Positions 54,171-62,837 are shown, counted from the first letter of the stretch. The stretch is DNA of 64,000 nucleotides from Betaproteobacteria bacterium (GCA_028292405.1 JAQGMJ010000045.1:62001-126000), one strand, 5' to 3'. Numbers and translations: made by a program. Notes: generated by a model not told the origin, from the sequence alone.

Positions 54171-55118
54171 ATGAGCGGCCCCGCTTTCACCGTGCACGGC
54201 GGCATATACGAGCATGTCGTCAATCTCGCCGGTATCGAAAATGGCATCGAGCTGAAGTACCAGCCGGAGCCGAACGTCAACGCGCTTTTTGCCGCAATGA
54301 TTGCCAAGCGGGCGTTCGAGGTTTGCGAGTTTTCATTGGCGAACTACCTCACGTTGCGCGGCTCGGGAAACGATTGGCTCACGGCCATCCCCATCTTCCC
54401 GAACCGCGCCTTTCGGCATGCCACGCTCATGGTCAAGCGGGAGAGTCCGATCACCCGGATCGGCCAGCTTGCCGGCAAGCGAATCGGGGTGGAAGACTAC
54501 TCGATGACCGCGGCGGTGTGGGTCCGGGGGCTGCTTCAGGATGAATATGGCGTCGATCCTGCCTCAATCACCTGGATAAGCGGCAAGAGTCAGCGCTTTG
54601 CACCACCGGCGGGCGCCAAGGTTGAAGCAAGCGACAGCGACTACGAGACGCTATTGATGGAAGGCAGCGTCGATGCCATTGTCGGCCTCACCCTGCGCGA
54701 TGCCAAGCTGCCTCCGCGTGCACGTACCCTGCGCAGCATCCTGTCCGACCCCGAGGCGGCGGAGCTTGCCTACTATGAGCGAACGGGGATTTATCCCATC
54801 AATCACTGCGTCTGCATACGCAACGACGCGCTGAAGCAATGCCCGGAGTTGCCCGAGGCGATCGCGCGCGCCTACTTGCGATCCAAGGACCTCGCCTACC
54901 AGCAACGCCTTGGATCGACGCTGATCCCTTGGGGCAAATCTTATTGGAGCCGCATGTTCGAGGTATTCGACGGCGATCCGCTGCCGAACGGGTTGACGCC
55001 AGGAAACCGGCATGTCGTCAAAACCCTCGGCCGCTACCTGTGCGAACAGGGATTCATCGAGCAGGAACCCGATATCGATTCGATCTTTCTCGTCCCCCAG
55101 TGCCTGGCGGGCGCATAA
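54171..55118 (+). CDS. 4,5-dihydroxyphthalate decarboxylase-like protein (binding-protein fold)
   Basis: A 315-residue protein with a periplasmic-binding-protein type II fold but no signal peptide, as in 4,5-dihydroxyphthalate decarboxylase (Pht5). Segments: 'FEVCEFSLANYLTLRGSGND', 'AIPIFPNRAFRHATLMVKRE', 'LAGKRIGVEDYSMTAAVWVR', 'YPINHCVCIRNDALKQCPEL'. A cytoplasmic decarboxylase on an aromatic or hydroxylated acid is the best guess; a solute-binding role is less likely without export. Sixteen bases after the RidA-like gene. Confidence 0.8.
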   Translation: MSGPAFTVHGGIYEHVVNLAGIENGIELKYQPEPNVNALFAAMIAKRAFEVCEFSLANYLTLRGSGNDWLTAIPIFPNRAFRHATLMVKRESPITRIGQLAGKRIGVEDYSMTAAVWVRGLLQDEYGVDPASITWISGKSQRFAPPAGAKVEASDSDYETLLMEGSVDAIVGLTLRDAKLPPRARTLRSILSDPEAAELAYYERTGIYPINHCVCIRNDALKQCPELPEAIARAYLRSKDLAYQQRLGSTLIPWGKSYWSRMFEVFDGDPLPNGLTPGNRHVVKTLGRYLCEQGFIEQEPDIDSIFLVPQCLAGA

Positions 55119-55133
55119 CGCAAGAAGGTTGTC

Positions 55134-56081
55134 ATGAGCACGGTTATCCCCATCAAACGCACCTATACGCGCGCTTTCGAGGCCGCGCGTACTTTGGGCG
55201 CCCTCATGTGCCCTCCAGGGCTTTCATGGACAACGGAGTTGGCGCCAGGCCAGGCCGACCCCGCGGAGATCATCCTGCATATCTCCTGCAACGCGCACTA
55301 CACGCTTTTCATTCCCTACATCGCGCAGGAAATTCTGAAAAAGCTGAACAAGGACTTCGTTGTCTTTGGGGGGCCGGAAAGCTGCTGTGGTTCGATCCAG
55401 TTCAACATGGGCGACCATGACCTCGAAGCCCAGAACGCCAAGATTGCCCTGCTGGCTTTCAATCGCGTCAAGCCATCGCTGCTGGTTTCCGTCTGCCCGG
55501 ATTGCGACGAGGTATTTGAGAAGTTCCGCCTTCCGCAGACCCGATTCGAAATTGCCAATCTTTCCGCGCTACTTCCCCGCTTTATTGAAGAACTGAAGCC
55601 CTTCTTCAAACCCGTCAAGCGCAAGGTCATCCTGCACCACCATACCATTGACGCCGCCCGCACCGCGGACGGGACGAACATGCGCCTGCTGCTCGAAGCC
55701 ATTCCCGGCATCGAGATCGTCGAAGCACACCGGCACATCGGGCCCGGCATCCATTGCCAGACACAGAAGCCCATGCCAGCCGCTGACCAGGAAGCGATGT
55801 TCGCGGAGGCCGTCGCCTTGGGCGCGGATACGCTGGCCGTGCCCTATCACTCCTGCTATCGACAGCACATCAAGATGGAACTGCGAACGCCGGTGCGGGT
55901 TCAGCACTACCTGGGAATCATGGCCGAATCCCTCGGCATCGAATTCGATGAACCCCTCAAATCGCTGCGCTTGCTGGGCACGGTGGACGCCGCAATGAGC
56001 GCGCTCGAGGGGGAGATCAAAGCGCGCGGCCTCCATGCGGACGACGTGCGGACCTATATCGAAAGGGCCGTGTTCCTGTGA
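55134..56081 (+). CDS. CCG-domain (HdrB-like) Fe-S protein
   Basis: A 315-residue protein with a complete N-terminal CCG motif: C52-x31-C84-C85-x35-C121-x2-C124, exactly the spacing reported for HdrB non-cubane [4Fe-4S] clusters. A second CCG repeat is degenerate: the expected first Cys is replaced in 'ILHHHTIDAA', one Cys remains in 'GPGIHCQTQ', and the last pair reads 'YHSCYRQH'. HdrB-type proteins reduce disulfides or pass two electrons. The stop overlaps the GTG of the Rieske gene, suggesting a two-protein electron chain. Confidence 0.85.
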   Translation: MSTVIPIKRTYTRAFEAARTLGALMCPPGLSWTTELAPGQADPAEIILHISCNAHYTLFIPYIAQEILKKLNKDFVVFGGPESCCGSIQFNMGDHDLEAQNAKIALLAFNRVKPSLLVSVCPDCDEVFEKFRLPQTRFEIANLSALLPRFIEELKPFFKPVKRKVILHHHTIDAARTADGTNMRLLLEAIPGIEIVEAHRHIGPGIHCQTQKPMPAADQEAMFAEAVALGADTLAVPYHSCYRQHIKMELRTPVRVQHYLGIMAESLGIEFDEPLKSLRLLGTVDAAMSALEGEIKARGLHADDVRTYIERAVFL

Positions 56082-56401
56082 GCGAGACGACCGAAAACCC
56101 GGGGGGCTGGAAGCAGGTTGTCCTTCTCTCTCAACTGCAGCCGGGCATGCAATGCGTTCAGGTCGACCGGCGCAAGGTGGTGATCGCCAAAGTGGGCGAA
56201 GAGATATTTGCGTATTCGAACCTCTGCCCGCATTCGGGCGGACCGATGAATCGCGGGGAACTCAATGATGCGGTAGTGACCTGCCCGTTGCACGGGTGGC
56301 GTTTCGACCTGAAAAAAGAGGGCGCGGAGACACACGGATACAGGCCGTTAAAAACGTATCCGACAAGAGAAGAAAGCGGAAATCTTCTGATCCTGATCTA
56401 A
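56078..56401 (+). CDS. Rieske [2Fe-2S] ferredoxin
   Basis: A 107-residue Rieske protein: ligands C50 and H52 in 'CPHSGGPMNRG', C69 and H72 in 'CPLHGWRFD'. No signal or membrane anchor, so it is a soluble cytoplasmic ferredoxin like those of ring-hydroxylating dioxygenases or nitrite-reductase small subunits; no oxygenase is encoded here. GTG start overlapping the CCG-protein stop (GTGA). Confidence 0.92.
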   Translation: MSETTENPGGWKQVVLLSQLQPGMQCVQVDRRKVVIAKVGEEIFAYSNLCPHSGGPMNRGELNDAVVTCPLHGWRFDLKKEGAETHGYRPLKTYPTREESGNLLILI

Positions 56402-56418
56402 CTGTCCAAGGTGCCTCC

Positions 56419-57384
56419 ATGCGATTGATCCATGCCGTTTCTGCATTCTTATTTCCTTGTTGCGCCCTCCTGCCCGCCCTCGGGCACGCCCAGGACTATC
56501 CGGCGCGTCCGGTCCGCGTATTGATCGGGACCGTTCCCGGCGGCGCCGTCGATATCGTTGGCCGGCTTATCGCGCCCAAGCTTGCACAGGCGCTGGGTCA
56601 GCCGTTTGTCGTCGAGAATCATCCGGGGCCCTATACCGCCCAGAAAATGATCGCGGAAGCGCTTCCGGACGGCTATACCCTGATGATCACCAGCACCACG
56701 ATCACCACAACACCCGGCCTGTATCCGAAAGCGGACCTAAATCCAAGCAGGGACGCGACGGCGGTCGCGATGGTGGCCGACACGCCGATCGTGCTGATGT
56801 TTCGCCCCGGTTTCAAGCCCAGGACCGTGCAGGAGGCCGTGGCATTGGCGAAATCGGAGCCTGGCGTGCTGACCTATGCTTCCGCCGGCTCCGGCTCTCC
56901 CCCCCATCTCGCGGCCGAACTGTTCAAGGCGGGGGTCAAGGCTGACATTTTGCACGTGCCCTACAAAGGGGTGAATCCAGCCTTGATCGATGTCGCCGCC
57001 GGACGGGTGGACATGATGTTCGCATCTTATGGGTCGGCCATTCCATTCATCAAGGGCGGCAAGCTCGTCCCGGTCGCCACCATCAATGCCAAACGTTTCA
57101 GTCAAATGCCGGACCTGCCTACACTGAAGGAACTGGGTTACGCCGACATCGCATTTGGATCCTGGGTGGGATTGATCGCCCCGCCCAGGACGCCGGGCGC
57201 CATCGTCAATATCCTCAATCGCGAGGTGGTGAAGGCTGCCGCGGACAAGACAGTCGTTGGAACACTGACCGATCAGGGATTTACACCCGCAGCCGGCTCG
57301 TCCAGGGCCTATGCGGATATGATCCGCGAGGACACCGAGATGATCACGAAGCTGATTCAGAAGTCCGCGATCAAGCCGAATTGA
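56419..57384 (+). CDS. Bug/TctC-family periplasmic binding protein
   Basis: A 321-residue binding protein with signal peptide ('VSAFLFPCCALLPALGHA') and Bug motifs 'YPARPVRVLIGTVPGGAVDI' and 'DILHVPYKGVNPALIDVAAG'. Eighteen bases after the Rieske gene, same strand. Upstream in-frame codons overlap that gene and are not used. Substrate presumably that of the operon. Confidence 0.9.
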   Translation: MRLIHAVSAFLFPCCALLPALGHAQDYPARPVRVLIGTVPGGAVDIVGRLIAPKLAQALGQPFVVENHPGPYTAQKMIAEALPDGYTLMITSTTITTTPGLYPKADLNPSRDATAVAMVADTPIVLMFRPGFKPRTVQEAVALAKSEPGVLTYASAGSGSPPHLAAELFKAGVKADILHVPYKGVNPALIDVAAGRVDMMFASYGSAIPFIKGGKLVPVATINAKRFSQMPDLPTLKELGYADIAFGSWVGLIAPPRTPGAIVNILNREVVKAAADKTVVGTLTDQGFTPAAGSSRAYADMIREDTEMITKLIQKSAIKPN

Positions 57385-57438
57385 CGCGTTGGTAGCCGCC
57401 ATTGCTGGAAACGATGCTTTTTGGAGGATTTTTCATTG

Positions 57439-58425
57439 ATGCGCAGAACAGCGGGTTCAATCTCACGTCGTTCGCTGTTGCTCAGCCTGCTTGGGGCTTG
57501 TGCCATTCCTGGGCGTTCCGTCCTCGCGCAAGCAGGCGGAGCCCGGGTTGTCCGGCTGGTGATGCCCTATGCCCCCGGCGGTACTGCCGACCCTTTCGGC
57601 CGGGCGGTAGCCGAACGGATGGGGGCCTTGTATGGCACCCGGGTTGTCGTGGACAACAAGCCCGGGGGCGGGACCTCGATTGGCACCCTGGCCGCGCTGG
57701 CTGCGCCCGCTGACGGCCAGACCATGCTGCTGGCCGCGTCCAGCTTCGCGATCCAGCCGTTGCTGTTCCAAAAAGCGCCCTATGAAGTGAAGGATTTTTC
57801 GCCGGTCGTTCTCATGGGAAGAAATCCCCATGTCTTGATTGTCAATCCGGGGATACCGGCCACAAATTTGCCCGAGTTTCTTGCTTGGGCGAAAAAGAAC
57901 AGCAATGTGGCCGCGTACGCCTCATTTGGAACGGGATCTTCCAACCATCTCGGCTTCGAGTTACTGCAAAAGGAAGCCGGGTTCCGCCTGATCCACGTGC
58001 CCTATAAAGGAGGCGGTCCCTCCACGCAGGATCTGGTGGGCGGACAGGTCGCGACGATGCTTGCCGACCTCCCTGCGGTTGTTTCCCTGATCAAGGCCGG
58101 CCGTGTGCGCGCAATCGCTTTGGGATCGGCGCATCGGGATCCGTCGGTGCCGGATGTGCCGACCTTTTCAGAAGCCGGACTGGCAGGTTTTCAGTCGTAC
58201 TCATGGTACGGCTTGGTGGTACGTGCGGGCACGCCGCCCGACGCCATTAAAACCCTTAATTCGCAGGTGAATGCCGCGTTGGCGGATCCGGGGCTTCGGG
58301 CAAACATGCAAGGCATGGGGCTGGAGATCATCGGCGGGTCCCCTGAATTCTTCCAGCATCATCTCGAGACCGAGGGCAAACGATTCCGCGACGCGGTACA
58401 GTTTGCAGGGATCAAACCCGAATAA
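57439..58425 (+). CDS. Bug/TctC-family periplasmic binding protein with Tat-like signal
   Basis: A 328-residue binding protein. The N-terminus 'SISRRSLLLSLLGACAIPG' has twin arginines and a hydrophobic stretch, suggesting Tat export. Bug motifs: 'VRLVMPYAPGGTADPFGRAV', 'DNKPGGGTSIGTLAALAAPA', 'LIHVPYKGGGPSTQDLVGGQ'. GGAGG at 57423 fixes ATG 57439 as start. Two Bug genes in tandem may reflect two related substrates. A terminator follows. Confidence 0.9.
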   Translation: MRRTAGSISRRSLLLSLLGACAIPGRSVLAQAGGARVVRLVMPYAPGGTADPFGRAVAERMGALYGTRVVVDNKPGGGTSIGTLAALAAPADGQTMLLAASSFAIQPLLFQKAPYEVKDFSPVVLMGRNPHVLIVNPGIPATNLPEFLAWAKKNSNVAAYASFGTGSSNHLGFELLQKEAGFRLIHVPYKGGGPSTQDLVGGQVATMLADLPAVVSLIKAGRVRAIALGSAHRDPSVPDVPTFSEAGLAGFQSYSWYGLVVRAGTPPDAIKTLNSQVNAALADPGLRANMQGMGLEIIGGSPEFFQHHLETEGKRFRDAVQFAGIKPE

Positions 58426-58588
58426 GCGCGCCCCCATCCCCTGTTTCTTGCCATACTGTTCCGCTGCTGCGCGATTTCCATCTGCACAAGCGCATTGCGG
58501 CCGGATGTCGAGCGGCGTCACCCATGCCTGTATCGACCGCCGGCCTTCAGTCCTGCATGCCGCAGGGTGACCCGGCTCGACCAAATTT

Positions 58589-58623
58589 ACGGCCGCCCCC
58601 TCGAGGAGCGGCCGTTTTCTTTT
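58589..58623 (+). terminator. Intrinsic terminator ending the RidA-CCG-Bug operon
   Basis: ACGGCCGC (58589-58596) pairs with GCGGCCGT (58608-58615), followed by TTTTCTTTT. It marks the right edge of the operon and lies ten bases from the convergent GST stop. Confidence 0.75.
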
Positions 58624-58632
58624 GTGCGCCGC

Positions 58633-59289
58633 TCAGTGGCCCTGTTGCGCGTCCGGCTGCTTGAGCGGATGGGCGCGGGCGAAGGCGTCGATCTTCATGC
58701 ACTCGTCGAAGATGCGCATGACGGTGGGCATTGCCGCCGTATCGGCGTTGAAAAACTTTGCTGCCACCACTTGCGATACCAGGCAGAGGTCGGCCAGGGT
58801 AACGGTGTCGCCATGGCAGAACCTGCCGGTTTCCTTTTCGTGGGCCAGGTGACCTTCGAGCGCCTTCAGCGCCTCGCCGGTCCAGTGCGCCAGCCACTTG
58901 TTGCGCCCGGCCTCATCGACCTTGAGTTCCTTTTCCAGGTAGCCGCGGATGCGCGGCACGATCAGCGGGTGGCCGTCGGCGGTGGGAATCAGAGCCAGGC
59001 CACGTACTCGCGCACGGCCCTTGGCGTCCTTGGGCAACAGCGGCGAGGTCGGATAAGTCTCGTCCAGGTATTCGATGATCGCCAGCGACTCCACCAGCGT
59101 GGTGCCATCTTCCAGCACCAGCGCCGGCAGCGCGCCTTGCGGATTGACCGCCAGGTACTCCGGGCGCAACTGCTCGCCCTTGAGCAGGTGGACCGAAATA
59201 TCCTCGACCGCAATACCCTTCAGGTTCAGCGCGATGCGCACGCGAAAGGTGGCGATCGAGCGCCAGAAGCCATAAAGTTTCATTGTCAT
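58633..59289 (-). CDS. maiA: Maleylacetoacetate isomerase-like zeta-class glutathione transferase
   Basis: A 218-residue zeta-class GST. The N-terminal motif reads 'SIATFRVRIALNLKG', where the canonical zeta motif is SSCxWRVRIAL: the Ser is kept but the Cys is Ala. Other family features are 'NPQGALPALVLEDGTTLVES' and 'DAQQGH'-like tail. It should isomerise maleylacetoacetate or a related cis-acid with glutathione, if the altered motif allows. ATG at 59289 or two codons later. Confidence 0.8.
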   Translation of the reverse strand: MTMKLYGFWRSIATFRVRIALNLKGIAVEDISVHLLKGEQLRPEYLAVNPQGALPALVLEDGTTLVESLAIIEYLDETYPTSPLLPKDAKGRARVRGLALIPTADGHPLIVPRIRGYLEKELKVDEAGRNKWLAHWTGEALKALEGHLAHEKETGRFCHGDTVTLADLCLVSQVVAAKFFNADTAAMPTVMRIFDECMKIDAFARAHPLKQPDAQQGH

Positions 59290-59326
59290 TTTTGTCTCCG
59301 CTCGTTGAATTTTTTTTGGTGACAGC

Positions 59327-60244
59327 TCAGTTCTTCAGGCCGGGCATGTCAAAGCGCAGGGCTTCGAGGTCGTTCAGCAGGCCCTGGGTCTGCTCCTGGG
59401 TCAGTTCGACCAGGGGCGGGCGCAGCTTGGCCCAGCCGGCGTCGCCGCTCCAGTGCGCGACCGCTTGTTTCAGCGCGGGAATCATCGGGTACTTGGCGAA
59501 GGTGCTGCGCACCGCATCAAGCTGCTTTTGCAGGTCGTCGGCTTCCGGGGTCTGCCACTTCTTGTACAGGTTGGCGATCGCCGCCGGGTTGACGTTGGCG
59601 GTGGCGCTGATGCAGCCGACGCCGCCGTTGCGCAGGGCCGCCAGCAGGAAGGTCTCGCTGCCGGGGTAGACGTCGAAGCCTTCCTTGGCGAAGTTGTCCA
59701 GCACCGCCTTGGTGTTGCTCCAGTCGCCCGACGAGTCCTTGATGCCGGCAACGTTCTTCGGGTAGGCCTTGAGCAGGCGCTCGATCAGCTTGAGCGTAAT
59801 CGGCACTTGCGATACCGGCGGGATGTGATACAGATAGATTTGCAGGCGCGGGTCGGCGACGCGCTCGATGATTTCGGCGTAATTGCGGAACAGGCCCTCG
59901 TCCGAGACGCCCTTATAGTAGAACGGCGGCAGCATCAGCACGCCGGCGGCGCCCAGCTTCACCGCGTGGGCGGTCAGGCGCACGGAGTCTGTGATCGCCG
60001 AACAGCCGGTGCCCGGCATCATGCGCTTGGGGTCGACACCGGCTTCCACCAGGCCGTCGAGCAGCTTCATGCGCTCGTCCACCGAAATCGAATTGGCTTC
60101 CGAGTTGGTGCCGAACACCGCCAGGCCGACGTCGTTGGCCAGCAGCCACTTGCACTGGCGCGCGAAGCGGACCGTGTCCGGGCTGTAATCGGCGTTGAAG
60201 GGGGTGACGACGGGCGAGAGTACGCCCTTGATGCGTTCGGTCAT
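59327..60244 (-). CDS. Dihydrodipicolinate synthase-family lyase
   Basis: A 305-residue TIM-barrel aldolase/lyase of the DHDPS/NAL group. Schiff-base lysine K169 lies in 'VAGIKDSSGD' and catalytic Tyr139 in 'YLYHIPP'. The loop 'FGTNSEANSISVDER' differs from the DapA GTTGE motif, so a 2-oxo-acid aldolase or dehydratase is more likely than DapA. ATG at 60244 has GGAG upstream. It lies just upstream of the GST gene on the same strand (37-base gap), possibly one transcript. Confidence 0.87.
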   Translation of the reverse strand: MTERIKGVLSPVVTPFNADYSPDTVRFARQCKWLLANDVGLAVFGTNSEANSISVDERMKLLDGLVEAGVDPKRMMPGTGCSAITDSVRLTAHAVKLGAAGVLMLPPFYYKGVSDEGLFRNYAEIIERVADPRLQIYLYHIPPVSQVPITLKLIERLLKAYPKNVAGIKDSSGDWSNTKAVLDNFAKEGFDVYPGSETFLLAALRNGGVGCISATANVNPAAIANLYKKWQTPEADDLQKQLDAVRSTFAKYPMIPALKQAVAHWSGDAGWAKLRPPLVELTQEQTQGLLNDLEALRFDMPGLKN

Positions 60245-60768
60245 GATGATGGACTCCGGTTGCGTGACTGGTTCGGGGCGATATTGTGCCCGACTCGGCG
60301 CGGTCTTGCGGTGGCGGGTCAACACAACTGTGTTACGTGCATCCTGCACCCCGATAAAACATGAGGTTTTTTGGAAAAAATGAACCGACGGATTTGCGCA
60401 ACCACGGTAAACAACGGTGCTTTTCGAAAATTGCGTTCCGCGGTTACCAAAAGGTAGTGGCGCTAGGGCGGCCTGAGAACACCGTGTGAACCCGCCGCTT
60501 CCGACTCCTTGATTCTCCTCGGCTCCGCACGAGATACTGGAATCAAAGATACGCGAACCCGGCAGCTAAATGTCGGCGTTTACAAATTTATTGCCCGTGC
60601 ACCAAACCCGCGCGCGGAGCGGGCTCTGCAATCGGCCTGCCTGCCGCGCACGCGTCGGCGCATTCCCACATCACAATCGGCGCCACGCCTGCTTTTGCCG
60701 GTTCGCCATAGTGAGACATTGCGGCTTCAAGATTTCGTTCTTGATGTCAACCCTCCAGGAGAAACACC
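60245..60768. other. Divergent intergenic region
   Basis: These 524 bases carry no supported gene. AACACAACTGTGTT (60321-60334) is a near-palindrome and possible operator for the lyase gene. The rest is relatively AT-rich around 60360-60430. A GGAGA site precedes the 60769 start. Confidence 0.4.
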
Positions 60769-61056
60769 GTGAAAGCAGTCAAAATCATCAGCACCGTCAT
60801 CGCCGCAGGCTTTGTTGCCGGTGGCATCAGCGTCGCCGTGGCACAAAACGTCATGCCGCGCACCCCGGAACAAGACACCGGCACCAAGAAGGACATCGAA
60901 GCCACCGGCGCGATGCGTCCGATGAGCCCCCGGCCCACCCCGGCGACCGCCGCTCCCGCGCCGACGACTTCCGCCGCCCCGATGAGCTCGAGCACCGATA
61001 CCTCCTCGGCTGCCCCGGCGACGGCCGAACCGGCCGCCCAGCCTACCCGCGGCTAA
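60769..61056 (+). CDS. Secreted Pro/Ala/Thr/Ser-rich small protein
   Basis: A 95-residue protein, GTG start with AGGAGA eight bases upstream. Signal peptide 'IISTVIAAGFVAGGISVAVA' precedes a low-complexity tail rich in Pro, Ala, Thr and Ser ('RPTPATAAPAPTTSAAPMSS'). No family is recognised. The good ribosome site, signal peptide and own terminator support it as a real gene; a periplasmic linker or envelope-associated peptide is possible. Confidence 0.7.
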   Translation: MKAVKIISTVIAAGFVAGGISVAVAQNVMPRTPEQDTGTKKDIEATGAMRPMSPRPTPATAAPAPTTSAAPMSSSTDTSSAAPATAEPAAQPTRG

Positions 61057-61067
61057 GCGCCCCAGAC

Positions 61068-61096
61068 AACCGCCCGCTTTACGCGGGCGGTTTTTT
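61068..61096 (+). terminator. Intrinsic terminator
   Basis: AACCGCCCGC (61068-61077) pairs with GCGGGCGGTT (61083-61092) around a five-base loop, with T to 61096. Confidence 0.88.
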
Positions 61097-61129
61097 ACCG
61101 CCCTATGGTTTTTTGCCTTACAGAACAGT

Positions 61130-61933
61130 ATGAAACACGCCGAGTGCCCCACCCCCGACTCCCACCGCGAGCATATCGTCGCCGGCCTGCGCCAGGGTGC
61201 CCTGGTCGGCGTGGTGATGGCCGCCTTGGCGCTGCCGTTTACCCTATACCTGTCCCACAGCAACAGCGGCGCGCGTAGCGACGAGGTTGCTGCCTCGGCC
61301 GCCGCAGCCCCCGCTGCCCGCCTTGCCGATTTCAAGGGCGACGCCGCCAGCGCCGAAGTGCGCCACTTCGCCGACTGGGTCGCCGATTCCGCCAATGCCG
61401 GCGACAGTGGCTACGTGATCATCGACAAGAAAAATGCCCGCGCCTATGCCTTCGACGCGCAGTCGCGCCTGCAGGGCGCAAGCCCCGTGCTGCTGGGCCT
61501 GGCCCGCGGCGACGACCTGCCCTCCCTGCCCGGCTCGACGCCGCTGAAGCAGATCAGCGCCGAAGAACGCACCACCCCCGCCGGCCGCTTTGTCGGCCAG
61601 CACGGCCATGACGACAAGGGTGATGAAGTGGTATGGGTCGATTACGCCAGCGCGCTGGCGATGCACCGTGTCAAGCCGGTGAACCCCGGCGAGCGTCGCT
61701 TCGAGCGCATCGACACGCCGGGCGCGGAAGACAATCGCATTTCCTACGGCTGCATCAATGTGCCGGCGGCGTTTTTCGACGAATACATCAACCCGCTGTT
61801 CGCGCAGCGCCACGCGGTGGTCTACATCCTGCCGGAGGTCAAGGCGACGGACCAGGTGTTCGGCTCCTACGACGTGGCCGCACATCGCGCCGGGACGGTG
61901 CGCAAGTCCTGGCAGCCAGCAAGCCCTGACTAG
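61130..61933 (+). CDS. L,D-transpeptidase (YkuD)-like protein
   Basis: A 267-residue protein with one N-terminal membrane segment ('ALVGVVMAALALPFTLYL'), so probably anchored in the periplasm. The C-terminal domain ends with 'NRISYGCINVPAAFFDEYI', matching the YkuD '(S/T)HGCxxxP' motif with Tyr for His; the Cys would be the nucleophile. YkuD enzymes make 3-3 cross-links or attach proteins to peptidoglycan. The substitution leaves activity uncertain. Overlaps the convergent LysR gene by four bases. Confidence 0.75.
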   Translation: MKHAECPTPDSHREHIVAGLRQGALVGVVMAALALPFTLYLSHSNSGARSDEVAASAAAAPAARLADFKGDAASAEVRHFADWVADSANAGDSGYVIIDKKNARAYAFDAQSRLQGASPVLLGLARGDDLPSLPGSTPLKQISAEERTTPAGRFVGQHGHDDKGDEVVWVDYASALAMHRVKPVNPGERRFERIDTPGAEDNRISYGCINVPAAFFDEYINPLFAQRHAVVYILPEVKATDQVFGSYDVAAHRAGTVRKSWQPASPD

Positions 61934-62814
61934 CGCAGCAGCAGTTGCTGCGCCAGATGCCCATAGACGGCGGAGACGCGCCGAAGATGGCGCGACTCCG
62001 GATGGGTCAGCAGCCAGAGGTCGGTCTGCGCATCATCCAGCGCCTCGGTCAATTGCATCAGCCCGGCATGCCCCTGCGCCAGAAATAGCGGTAGCACGCC
62101 CACACCTAGGCCCAGCGCCACCAGCTCCATCACCGTGAGGATGCTGTTGACCCGGAAGGCCGGCACCGTCTTGGGAAAATGCCGCTTGCGCCAGACCACC
62201 GAGGGATGCTCGGGCAACGCGTCGTCCGGGGCGATCCATGCGGCCTTGCCTGCTTGCACATCCGCATAGCGCTTCACCTTTCCCTTTTTCGCGGTGAACA
62301 GCGCGACGCGGATCGGGCCGACCATCTTGCCCACCAGATGCTGCGGCGGCCGCTTGGTCGCGCGCACCGCGATATCGGCGTCGCGCCGCGTCAGGCTGGC
62401 CAATTCGTTGCCGCTGTGCAGCTCATAGCCCAGCAGGGGATGCTGCGCGCGCAGGGACTTGAGCGCCGGCGCCACCAGGCCATGCAGGACCGTATCGGTG
62501 GTGGTGATGCGCACGGTGCCGGAGACCTGGTCCGGCTTTAATTGCGCGGCCGCGCGGGCGGCCTCGAGGGCCGCATCCACCCGTTCGGCCTGCTCGGCCA
62601 GGCTTAGCGCCAGCTCGTTCGGCGCATAGCCGCTGCGCGCGCGGTCGAACAGCGCCATGCCCAGGCCCCGCTCGATGCGCTGCAGTCCCCGGAATACGGT
62701 GGAGGCATCGACGCCCAGGCGCTCGCCCGCCTGCGCCAGCTTGCCGGCGCGGGTCAGCGCAAGCAGGAGTTCGAGGTCCGAGGCTTCGAGCCGGTATTGC
62801 GTACGCGCAATCAT
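61930..62814 (-). CDS. LysR-family transcriptional regulator
   Basis: A 294-residue LysR regulator: 'LELLLALTRAGKLAQAGERL', 'GVDASTVFRGLQRIERGLGM' HTH and 'LVALGLGVGVLPLFLAQGHA' in the effector domain. Short divergent gap (78 bases) to a GST gene with a LysR-box palindrome between them, so the GST is its likely target. Confidence 0.9.
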   Translation of the reverse strand: MIARTQYRLEASDLELLLALTRAGKLAQAGERLGVDASTVFRGLQRIERGLGMALFDRARSGYAPNELALSLAEQAERVDAALEAARAAAQLKPDQVSGTVRITTTDTVLHGLVAPALKSLRAQHPLLGYELHSGNELASLTRRDADIAVRATKRPPQHLVGKMVGPIRVALFTAKKGKVKRYADVQAGKAAWIAPDDALPEHPSVVWRKRHFPKTVPAFRVNSILTVMELVALGLGVGVLPLFLAQGHAGLMQLTEALDDAQTDLWLLTHPESRHLRRVSAVYGHLAQQLLLR

Positions 62815-62837
62815 GGTTTGCCGGGCTGCCTATTTTC

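Noticed and set aside
35364..58625. Second copy of the tmRNA 3' end as an attachment site closing an island
   Set aside because: None was found by reading; only a proper search could settle it, so no attachment site is annotated.
60570..61133. Plus-strand frame of 187 codons over the secreted peptide gene
   Set aside because: Its product is His/Arg-rich out-of-frame sequence; the overlapping frame from 60769 has signal peptide and ribosome site.
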